Part shown: one piece after another, positions 12,238-21,257 of the stretch
Layout of the letters: each line of letters starts with the position of its first letter
How positions within the stretch are numbered: position 1 is the first letter of the stretch
Assembly (NCBI GenBank): GCA_946122785.1
Contig: CAMGYJ010000011.1
Location: 34,374,513 to 34,438,512 of the forward strand
Source: Linum tenue
Taxonomy: Eukaryota > Streptophyta > Magnoliopsida > Malpighiales > Linaceae
DNA length: 64,000 bases
Direction: 5' to 3'
Program-made: the position numbers and the translations under genes
Notes under the pieces: generated by a model
Seen by the model: only the letters and a program-made list of their open reading frames with translations
What the model was told of the DNA's origin: nothing
Databases searched by the model: none

Positions 12238-13360
12238 TTGTCATGTGATTAAAACAAGCAGAGTCTAGGAGCCAAGGTTTAGCTTTACCTGAGACTTGGA
12301 GAGCCGCAAAGGCGGTATTAATGGCGACAGGGAGAGACTTTTGAAGCGCGGAGTGAATTAGCTTCTCGACAGCGTCAGCGGAAAGGGCAGGGGCGGTGGT
12401 CTCAGCCGGCTGAACAGCAAAGGAGGTCTGGGCAGGGCGAGAAGGAGCAGACTCAGTGCGACCAGGTGAGGCTACATATTGGTGTCGACGCTGCAGAGTG
12501 CGAAACTCGCTAATTATGTGACCGGATCTTTTGCAATAAACGCAAAAATTGAGCTTCTTGCAGTGCTTTTGCACATGGCCCTTCTCGTCGCAGAAGCTAC
12601 AGGTCAGCTCCGTTGACGCAGCCTGCCGCTGAAACTGAGGGCGTGTTGCAGCATAGGCTGTGGTGTCGTCGGTGGCATGAGCTTCAGCCGAGAACACTGC
12701 CTCACTAGCCCCAGGTCTGATGTCAAGTTTCTCTTGGGTCCGAAGGTGAGTTTCTTCTTGCAGCAGGCGGCCGACAACTCCATCAAACTTGAGATCATCA
12801 CGGTTGAGTAGATTGGAGCGAACATATTCAAATTCGAGTCTGAGTTTCATCAGAAATCGAAGCAGCCTGGATTGGTTTCGTTCGGCACGAACGTCTTCCG
12901 AAATTGCGGCAGAACGCAAAGATGCTAACAGGAGGTCTTCCTCAGTCCAAAGCCGGACCGATGTGTTGTAATAGGAGGCAATATCCATATCGCCTTGCCT
13001 CAAAGCAGCCAGTTCAGTTTCAATCTCAAACTGCCGAGCAGTATTGGACGTGGTGTACGTTGCGCAGAGATGTGACCACATCTCGGCTGTGGTGGTGAAC
13101 AAACGGAGACCCAGCACGATGGAAGGGTCGATTGATCCCAAAAGCCAGGTTTTCACCCTGGCATTATTCATATTCCAGCGCTCCAAAGCTTGTTCAGTAG
13201 CCGGAGGTACGATCGGCTGCGGAGATGTTCCTTCAAGGATCGGGAGGAGACCCTTGCCTTCAACAAAGATGCGGAATTGAAATTCCCACACCGCATAGTT
13301 CTTCGAATCAAGACGAATACTGAGGCGATCAGAATCGCCGGCAGATGGCTCTGATACCAT
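12167..13360 (-). pseudogene. Copia gag with start of protease
   Basis: A long open frame starts at the ATG spanning the LTR/PBS junction (13360-13358, MVSEPSAGDSDRL). It has a copia gag domain (SKNYAVWEFQFRIFVEGKGL...), one intact zinc knuckle CSFCDEKGHVQKHC and a second, degenerate knuckle CVYCKRSGHIISEF in which the last Cys is Phe. It then enters the protease at PWLLDSACFNHMT. The usual protease motif is D-S/T-G; here it reads DSA, a variant I think also occurs in some plant copia families. The frame is lost downstream, so the Gag-protease part is open but the polyprotein is not. Confidence 0.85.
13347..13359 (-). other. Copia primer-binding site (initiator tRNA-Met)
   Basis: Read on the minus strand, TGGTATCAGAGCC directly follows the 5' LTR end. 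This is the standard complement of the 3' end of plant initiator tRNA-Met used by copia elements. Confidence 0.88.
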
Positions 13361-13648
13361 GTTAGACATATCGAAAATGAAACGAAATACGATGAGACAC
13401 AGATTTACGTGGTATCCGTAAAATATTCAGGACTAATCCACGAGAGAACTTTAACACTCTCCGAGCTATCGTCTGTAATTGCTTAACCCGTCCAAGAGAT
13501 ACAAAAATACAATATATACTGCCAAGCTTAGGAGGAAACCCTACTCGGCAACCTAACTCCTACGTACCCCTCACAATAAAGGCCCAATGATTAATTTAGG
13601 TTATGCATGAGCATGGGCCAATAGCGTGGGCCAATATACGCTCTAACA
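13360..13648 (-). repeat. Copia 5' LTR (289 bp)
   Basis: TGTTAGACATATCG to CTCTAACA; the longer, presumably more complete LTR copy. It includes the 53-bp block with GATTTACGTGGTATCC, a word that also occurs in the copia LTR near 3727. Confidence 0.9.
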
Positions 13649-14049
13649 CCACCATCATCAACCATTCAACCCCTCATGAAAGCAGCCGCCGGCGATAACA
13701 TTAGGCTGCGTCGATAACTTCTACCGAAATGTCGAGGGTCTGGAAAATATGACTCTCGGGTTCCTTTCCTTCGTCGGGAAGTGGTGGATGGCGGCCAGAA
13801 GGGTCAGGTCGGCGGTGGTGGATCTTTATTATTTTATAATTCCCAGCAACCTCCTTAACTCCTTATTAACCCATTCGAAATTGGCCGGTGGCGGCGATGG
13901 TGGAATACCGGCGACGGTGGAATAAAGATAGTGGGAGTTTTTTTATGTAAAGTGTTGAATAAAATATGTTTTAATAAAAAACAAAGGGTAAAAGTGGAAT
14001 AATAACTTATAAATTAGGGCGATCACATAAAACCAGGGCAACAATTAGC

Positions 14050-15017
14050 AACTCCCATAAAATTTGGCATGTCAATGTTAACTCTAAGCTAAATAAAAAG
14101 GAAAAGACTACCACATCACTTTTTTTCTTTACCTTCTTTCGCCTAATTATACCCCAAAATTAAAAGAGAAAAACTTAAGCTCTCCAAAGAAAAAACTTTA
14201 AACTGTTAATCATTAGAGAAGTCATCAACAACATATATTCACCTTCACCTTCGAACTCTCTTACCCATCTTCTCTTACAAAATAAATACAACTTTTTATG
14301 TTCCAATTTCACTCTAAAAATACACCATCGTCATCACTATTATCCAATTATCCCATAAATAAAACTGAAAAAATAAAAAGGAAGAGCCAGATCATTATTG
14401 CAATTGCCCAACAAATTGATTGATTTTCCTCTCTCTCTATGTAGATTGTTTGGTCTGGGCTTGTAACGACACAATCAATGCATCAGAGGCATGTTGATGC
14501 CAAACACAATAAGCCAGAAGGAATCATACCATATCCTAAATCATTTTGCTTAAATGGAATCAACGAAGAAGAATCAAGCTCGTATTGCGCGCCACCGAAC
14601 ACTGAACATTCCTTCTTAGACGAGTTCCTAGTTGCCTCGCTAAGACGCTAACACTAGTTTCCCAATTCGGATCTCCATCATAGTCGAACAATTTGTCTCG
14701 GAAATCTGTGTTGATGGCAACATCGAGGAGGAAAGATCAGTAGTTGACAAAGTGGGTCAATCCTCCACATGTAGGGGTTTATGCGAGGGAATAGGAATTG
14801 GCAGAGAGGGTTTAGGAGGAAGTTCAACGATGGGGTTTGGATATTTTTGTTGGAGTTTTGAATTCTTATAATTTTTTAGGCATGATTAACCAAGGAATGG
14901 AAGAGTGATTGTGCAAACTTTGGGTAAATTGAAAGTTTGGTCACTGAAAGTGCTAAAATATTCACGTTTGGTCACTAAAAGAATTTATTCCACTCATAGT
15001 CACTGAAAGTGGTTAAT
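14050..15017. other. Intergenic AT-rich DNA with one truncated repeat end
   Basis: No gene is recognised. At about 14920-15017 the sequence GTTTGGTCACTGAAAGTG and its near-copies form the kind of inner repeat seen at one end of plant TIR elements. It is cut by the gypsy LTR starting at 15018, so only one end remains. Confidence 0.4.
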
Positions 15018-15955
15018 GATAGACCGCTAATTGCACATGTTTTCACCCCTATTCTTGAGCCGTTTGAGGTGTTGATTCTTGTATTTTAGGCCGATTTCAC
15101 GCTAGGTTGTGCTTGTTTGTGATATTTCAGGTCCTAGTAAGTGAATGAAGGTTTAGGAGCGAGTTCGGGGTCGATTGGACGAAGATCGGGCGCGAGGCAA
15201 GTCGCTGAGGAAACCACACGGGCACACACAAAACCCACACGGCCGTGCAAGTGACCAATGTGGCCGTGTGGGATTGTGCGAGCCTTCACACATGCACAAA
15301 TAAATTCCACACGGCCGTGTGAAGGAGCAATGTGGCCGTGTGGAATTCTACGAGGCTTCACACGGGCAGACTGGGTGAGATACACGGCCGTGTGACCCTG
15401 GCCGTGTAGGTAGCCTGAAGTGCAATTATTGGAAACGCGGCGTTTTGTGTCTCACAAGGTCAACTGGGTATGCCACACGGCCGTGTGGCCTGCCCGTGTG
15501 ATCGGGATTTTCAGGTTTTTACCCAATTTCGGGCCACAAGTGAGAGAATCGATTTTCTGGAGCAAAAACAGAGTTTTAGAGAGAGAAAGAGCGAAGAACA
15601 AACCCTAGGAGCTATTTGGAGTGGATTTCTCACCATTGAAGCCCAAATTGCATCCCCAGAAGTGAAGATTGACATCCCAGAGCAGATTTTCCTCATCTTT
15701 ATGAGTATGACTACTCTGATTTCTGTTTTCCTCTCTCTCTCTATGGAGTAGAACCTTTCTCTCACTTGGGTATGAAGAACCCTAGTTCCATGTGTTAGGG
15801 ATTTGATTGTAATGACTTGGGATGATTATATTGTTTGGTTTTAATCGAATGATGCATGATTCATTGAATTGATTGAAGTCTGATTAGCTTTTCTTGATTT
15901 CTGTTGCAACCTGAGATAGATAGGATGATAACTGCTTATTCTGCTCAGCTTGCAT
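15018..15955 (+). mobile_element. Ty3/gypsy LTR with CACACGGCCGTGTG palindromes
   Basis: It starts TGATAGACCGCTAATTGCAC, matching the family starts at 5028 and 3518 (inverted). Between 15215 and 15500 the palindromic word ACACGGCCGTGT and variants recur at least six times. Downstream are the family blocks AACCCTAG..., CTCTCTATGGAGTA and GATGATTATATTGTTTGG. The end is approximate. Open frames at 15134-15385 and 15420-15765 are LTR sequence, not genes. Confidence 0.65.
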
Positions 15956-15959
15956 TGAA

Positions 15960-16430
15960 AACAAGGACCATTTATTCTTCTAGTGTCCTTACACGTACAA
16001 CGTACTGAAAGGGTGTCTGCAAATGATCACTATGTGATGTCCTCAGCTTGCGAACTATGAGGCTAATTTGATGTTGGTTGCTGGAAAATTCAAGGGTAAG
16101 AAGCACCCAGCCATGGTTGGTAGTATGGTTTGGAACTTGGTAGTAAGTATGTTTTGGCGAGAGTGCTGCGGCAGACTCTGTGGAGATAAAACAACGCAGT
16201 ATGGGGACGTGACTAGTATGATTCGAAGGATAATAGAGTTGGCTCAGCTTGAGGGTTGGCTGTCTTATAATAGCTTTGGTAAGGACTAAGGAGTAGTTTC
16301 TCGTCTCAAGTTTATAGTGTTGTTAGTCTCTACTTTCTACAGCTTTAGTTTCCAAATGTAAAGATACAGATGTGTAACCCTTATTTGGGGAGCACATAGA
16401 GCTTCAATAAAGTTTTTTTTATATTGCCCG
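15960..16430 (+). mobile_element. Possible LINE 3' end fragment
   Basis: A frame at 16068-16289 encodes VWNLVVSMFWRECCGRL followed by a basic and hydrophobic tail, similar in style to the region after zf-RVT in plant L1 elements (W...W-RER). It is followed by a UTR-like stretch with CTTCAATAAAG near 16404. A poly(A) tail is not evident, so the assignment is weak. Confidence 0.35.
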
Positions 16431-16439
16431 CAAAAAATC

Positions 16440-17310
16440 TTTAGTTAGTCCACTCCGACTTTAATTGCGCTCTTTGTCAATGCACATGCTTCCATACTCT
16501 TTTGCTTTTCCACCTAAAATATATCAAATATTAACACATTGCGTTAATGGTCTTATAACCATTCCAGAGTCAGAGTGCCTTAAAACAAGCATTATATGTC
16601 TCAAACATATAATGTAATAATCACATTATGCACTCAAGATCAATATGTTTTCGAAAATTATCACAAGCCCTCACTCAAAATTGCTTGTCCCTAAGCAATG
16701 ACTCAGACAAGAGAATGATAATTGGAGGAAACACAACATAAACCAGAGAGACACAACCTAGCTCAAGACACAACCTACGACACACAATACACAACATCAA
16801 CACAAGAAATTTACCCTTGTACTCTTGTGATAATCAGTAGGTTCTTTCTCATTGTATGAGATGTGTTTAAGGATCATACCTTTCACCTCCACACTCAAGT
16901 TCTTTGCAACCAATTACCATTGACTGACTCAAAATGGTGCAACTAACCAAATTAGCAACACTCAATTTTGATCATCGACAATAGGTAAATAACAACTTAG
17001 GGTTCAACAATTAATAGGAAAATCTAACCACATCAGTGAGGTGCATATCTCGTGAGGACAATCTTGCTTACTCGCATCAATCATAAGCAACCAACTAAGC
17101 ACAAGAGTCTCAAAAACTCATGGGGGTACTTTTAGCAAACTTCTTTTAACTTTAAGCACTTCATTACCTTTTCTGACAAGGAGAGTCTTCTATCTTTCTG
17201 ATTTTGCTTGCCGCGTAGTCGTATTTAGTACAAGTGGGATTTATTTCTTTCTACTGGTGACCGAGCACGAGAAATTTATGCTTCTTAGCACTCGCATAAG
17301 GGTTCTTTTA
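16440..17310 (-). mobile_element. Gypsy 3' region/LTR fragment, minus strand
   Basis: Read on the minus strand, TTGCTTAGGGACAAGCAATT followed by TTGAGTGAGGGCTTGTGATAA resembles the segment just before and at the start of the 3' LTR in many plant gypsy elements. The rest is AT-rich with scattered CACAAC words and no coding frame. Limits are approximate. Confidence 0.4.
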
Positions 17311-18080
17311 ACAGGAGGTTTCACCCCCGACCAAAATCCCCAGCCATTCCATCTCACCCCTAATTGAGGAATTTCATAGGAGGCCGGGGAGGTCGTGCAG
17401 GAGGCCCCCCAGTTTGTGACCCTTAATCCCCGATCGGGGATTTCATGTGAGGAATTAATGGTTGTGCGACGTTTTGGTAAAACCCTGGTATGGCCTCTAA
17501 ATATGCGACCGGGTATTTAGGCCAGGAAGCCCAACTCGGGCTGTTACAAGCCGAATAAGAGAAATTAAAGGGGATTGGATTTTGGAGCGGGAAAATAGAG
17601 GTTTAGAGAGAGAAAGTGACAAAGAGTGAACCTAGAGTGCCCTAGATCAAGTCTCCCCACCATTGGAGCTCGATTCAAGCCTCAAGGGGCGACGATCGAC
17701 AACCTGGAGCAGATATCTTCCGTCTACATGATGATTTCTGCATCCGGCTTTGCTTTCCACTCTCTATGGACTAATCCCCTCTATCACTTGGGTATGTAAG
17801 AACCCTAGATTGTATGTTAGGAAGAGTTGTATGAACCCTTTGTCATGAATGATTGATTGATTTTATCCAATTGAGGTATTAATTTAGATTTGCTTGAGTC
17901 TTGATTAAATTCTAGTGATTCCTGCTTTGACCTAGAATGGTAATCTCTGCATAGGTCATAAAGCATCTTGAATTGGAAGTAGTGAATCAACGACTTTAGT
18001 TGAGAAGCCGATTCACTGCTCTGTACTGGAATAGAACCCAGTAGAGGAAGTTCGAATCTTATTTCCTCGATTTGAATCTT
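17311..18080 (+). mobile_element. Ty3/gypsy (Athila-like) 5' LTR/leader
   Basis: It contains the family blocks GTATGTAAGAACCCTAGATT, ATGATTGATTGATTTTATCC and AGTAGAGGAAGTTCGAATC in the same order as the LTRs at 2.2-3.5 kb (inverted) and 5.0-6.0 kb, and it directly precedes an Athila-like gag. The left limit is approximate. Confidence 0.6.
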
Positions 18081-18100
18081 GATCGTACCGCCAGCTCAAA

Positions 18101-19197
18101 GTGCTCAAATCAAGACTGGCGGAGGAGGACTTGCACAAGGTCGTTGTTACAGAAGGATCTAATAGCGAAGAGGAAAAAATGGGTGACCCCAATAATGCAG
18201 TTGGGGGCGTGCGAGACCCACCCGAGAAGCGGACTATGCGGTACTACTTGACCCTTAGAGCCGAGGATCTGAGGTCTAGCATCCAACACCCTCAAGTTGC
18301 TGCTAACAGCTTTGAGGTGAAGACCTCTCTCATCACGATGTTGAAGGACTCTGTGGTCTTCCATGGGAGAATAGGGTATCGCCCTCGGGAGCAGCTGCTA
18401 CGGTTCTATGAGTTGATCGATGAGATTAAGCTCAATGGAGTGCCTCAAGAAGCCATTTGGCTCCGCTACTTCCCTTTCACCCTAGAGGGACTGGCCAAGA
18501 CTTCGCTTGATACTCATTCTCTCGGATTGATTACCACATGGACCACCATGGCTGACAAGCATACTGCTATCACCCCCCATAAAAAACTGTAGATATACAG
18601 AAGGAGATAACTCACTTTGGCCAGGATGAAGATGAAAACCTCCGTGGTACATGGGGGAGATACTCCACTCTCTTCATGAAGTGATCCAACCACAGTTTCA
18701 ACAACTTCTTCAAAGTGAGCAACTTCTACTGAACCCTCTTTCTCGAAGATTGGCAGCTGATTGATTCGGTCTGCGGAGAGAATATGCTGACCAAGACGCC
18801 TCCACTGTTGAACCAACTTTTTGAGGATATGGCAGAGTAGGGTTATGACTGGGGATCTACCAAGAGGTCTCGCGAGCTCTGGGTCGTGGTGTGCATGATG
18901 GATACCCAGTCCCTTGCCCTGCTGGATGTGGTTTCAAAGCTGGTTACGAAAATTGACCGTAACGAAATGATTACAGGCACAGGTCAGCCATAGGTAATGT
19001 ACTGCCAGTGGTGCGAAAGCACCAATCACACGATGGAGGATTGTCAGGCCATGCTAGAGTCCAGTACACCGCAGGAGCATCTAAGTTTCATAAACAATAC
19101 CAGGCGCATAAACCCCTACAACAACACCTACAATGAGGGGTGGTGCCAACATCCAAACTTCTCCTGGAGTGGCAATAGCAACACCAACCCACCATAA
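18101..19197 (+). pseudogene. Athila-like gag remnant
   Basis: The N-terminal part (18101-18592) contains a retrotransposon gag domain with VPQEAIWLRYFPFTLEGLA and LITTWTTMADK, typical of Athila/Tat gag (family pattern: V-P-E-A-LRL-FP-SL...A...W). After frame breaks, the C-terminal part (18997-19197) carries a zinc-knuckle-like YCQWCESTNHTMEDC and the Athila-type block NPYNNTYNEGW...HPNFSW. Intervening stops near 18590-18990 and the absence of any pol downstream show that the element is truncated. The region 19201-19443 that follows is AT-rich and empty. Confidence 0.7.
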
Positions 19198-19443
19198 CAT
19201 TATTAATTTAGTGCTCTATTTTTGGTTGACAGTTATTCAATAACGATCCAATATCTCATAAAATTTGAATTGAGTTCACATGCAAGACCACAAACATCCC
19301 GGAAGAGTGAATTAGAATAGCATAAAATAATCGGCAACACAAAATTTTAATTAGTAATAGGAGTAATTTTGGAATTATAAATTGATTTTATTTATGTTTT
19401 TATTTATGTTTTTATTTATTTGTCCAATCCTCTGTTTTTGGTA

Positions 19444-19998
19444 TTTTACCTTGTTTATACCAACAAGATGATAAAACTGTACAAACCATACAAACTATAC
19501 AAGCTAGACTGACAAACAATACAAAACATACGAACTATACAAATAATACAAACTCGACCGACAAACAATACAAAATGGAAAAATAACAAGGTTGACTTTG
19601 GAGGCTCTGTCCCTATATAGAAGAGTTTCGTCCCAAAGTCAACTTTATTATTTCTTAGACATACAAACATTACAAACATGTAGGACAAAAACTGACAAAC
19701 TAGAATGACAAACAATACAAAATGGAAAAAGAACCAGGTTGACTTTGGAGGCTTCGTCCCTATATAGAGTAGTTTATCGCAAAGTCAACCAAGTTATTTT
19801 GTAAACATACAAACATTACAAACACGGTGGACAAAAATAACAAACCATACAAACTAGATTTACAAACCATTCAAAATAGATTTACAAACAATACAAAAAA
19901 TACAAATGGAAAACAACCTGGTTGACTTTTGAGGGTTCGCCACTATATAGAGGAGATCCGTACCAAAGTCAACCATGTTGTTTTTTAGTCATATAAAC
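19444..19998. repeat. ATACAAAC/TTACAAAC array with palindromic units (left block)
   Basis: The block is built of imperfect copies of (A/T)ACAAAC words, plus three about 54-bp palindromic units at 19590-19643, 19737-19790 and 19920-19974. Each unit reads GGTTGACTTTGG, a short loop containing CTATATAGA, then CCAAAGTCAACC. The larger period is about 150 bp. The array is interrupted at 19998 by hAT-1 and continues at 32476. Confidence 0.75.
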
Positions 19999-20269
19999 TA
20001 GGGTTGGTATTCGGTTATCCAGTTACCGGTTTAACCATTTAACAAATCGATAACCTATAACCGACGGTACCGGTAGACGGCAGACTAAATAACCAAACGG
20101 TATACTAACTCCTGATTGGTAAATTACCGGTAGTTAGCCGGTTACCCGAAACTGAAAACCATCACAAATAGAAGCAAAATGTTGTCCTCTCTTGACTCAC
20201 CCTTCTTGAAAACCTTCTTCTTTATCTACGAAAAAGTTAAACTGCTAACAAGCGTTTTTGTTAGCAGAT

Positions 20270-20829
20270 ATTAACACGGGCCGGATTTATGCCACGTCCC
20301 AAATGCTGCGATCCAAGGGCCGAGATTGTCGTGCTTAGTAATTGGTTGCTGGTGGGCTTTTTAGCTCAGCCGAAGGAAGGGGGTTGTTCAGGGCAGGAGA
20401 AGAAAAATGGGAAAAGTGGGCCCGCGCGTGATTAAATTTGTGGAAAAGAAAACGAAAAATGGAAAGGGAGACGCCATTAAATGCCCAACCAACCAACTCT
20501 CTCTCTCTTCGTAATTCTCGGTTTTTCATCACCAACAGCGGGAAGAGACGCCGCCGCCAGCAACCCAACAGTAATTTCTGGCCACCGTCTTTTCCTTTCC
20601 GGCAAGCCTTGTCCACGGTCTAGGATGCTGATCGACGAGAATGGTGAGTTGGATGATCAACGAGCTTCTCCAATGAAGAAGCATAAGCCGATCATCCAAA
20701 ATAGTGAAGAAGAACCCTATCCTACATCATATGAGTTTGTTGATGAAGATTCAGGTGGTGCTCCTGCCCTCGATGAAGAAGAAGAAGAAAAATAAAGGTT
20801 GATTGAGTAATATATATATATATATATAT
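20270..20829 (+). other. hAT-1 left arm with a short acidic open frame
   Basis: A CT-rich 5'-UTR-like stretch (CAACTCTCTCTCTCTTCG near 20495) precedes an ATG at 20625 opening 56 codons (MLIDENGELDDQRAS...) and ending in a run of glutamates at 20795. The frame has no domain I recognise. It looks like a first exon or a captured gene fragment; I assign no function. Confidence 0.3.
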
Positions 20830-21234
20830 GGTGGCTTCTATGGTACCCCGGGTGAAATCCGGGGTACCGCATACCTCGAGTATGGAAACTCTATCTAGAC
20901 CTCGAATTACCAGGATTTTTGTGTCTGATATTATACCCTAACCCTTAATGAGTGAAACGTAGGTCATAACTATCTAAATCATAATCTATAAACCCTAAGA
21001 TGGTGCATTCCTTTTTGTGCCTATATTTGGATGAATCATAACCGTCGATTATTGTTTCTAATTAAATTGATCTTGGATTATAAGATTGGGAGAGTTAACA
21101 CCTAGATTTTGATCTTTAAGTGTTAGAGTATAGTATCATGTCCGAAAGATAGGTCAATTAAAGGTCTAGATAGTGTTTGCATACTCAAGGTATGCGGTAC
21201 CCCGGATTTCACCCAAGGTACCGTAGAACTCGCC
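20830..21234. mobile_element. MITE 1 (405 bp) flanked by (TA)n
   Basis: Terminal inverted repeats of about 57 bp: left GGTGGCTTCTATGGTACC..., right (reversed) GGCGAGTTCTACGGTACC..., both continuing GGGTGAAATCCGGGGTACCG and CATACC. Both sides are (TA)n tracts (20813-20829 and 21235-21257), so the target duplication cannot be distinguished from the tract. There is no coding capacity. Confidence 0.75.
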
Positions 21235-21257
21235 ATATATATATATATATATATATA

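Larger units (their letters stand above)
8751..13648 (-). mobile_element. Full-length Ty1/copia retrotransposon, coding region broken
   Basis: The element is 4898 bp, with LTRs at both ends (TGTTAG...CTAACA), a 5-bp CCACC duplication, a PBS complementary to initiator tRNA-Met, a polypurine tract and gag-protease-integrase-RT-RNase H in the copia order, all on the minus strand. The LTRs are closely similar except for two indels. The left LTR lacks 53 bp near its outer end. The right LTR has an extra 13-bp tandem copy of a GCGTGGGCCAATA-like word. Frameshifts separate gag/protease, integrase, RT and RNase H, so the copy is not autonomous. Confidence 0.92.
8542..14049. mobile_element. Putative TIR DNA element carrying the copia insertion
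   Basis: The left end (GCTAAACATCGCCCTTG, then ATCGCCCTAACTTA) and the reverse of the right end (GCTAATTGTTGCCCTGG, then ATCGCCCTAATTTA) align over about 45 bp at roughly 70 per cent identity. With the copia element removed, about 610 bp of element sequence remains (8542-8750 and 13654-14049). The right-hand part is GC-rich and gene-like (repeated GGCGGTGGTGGA words). I found no target duplication, so this is an inference. Confidence 0.4.

Noticed and set aside
8968..13360. Active copia retrotransposon
   Set aside because: At least five frame breaks separate its domains, and the internal minisatellite disrupts the protease region.
15134..15765. Short genes on both strands
   Set aside because: They are open frames created by palindromic GC-rich repeats within a gypsy LTR.
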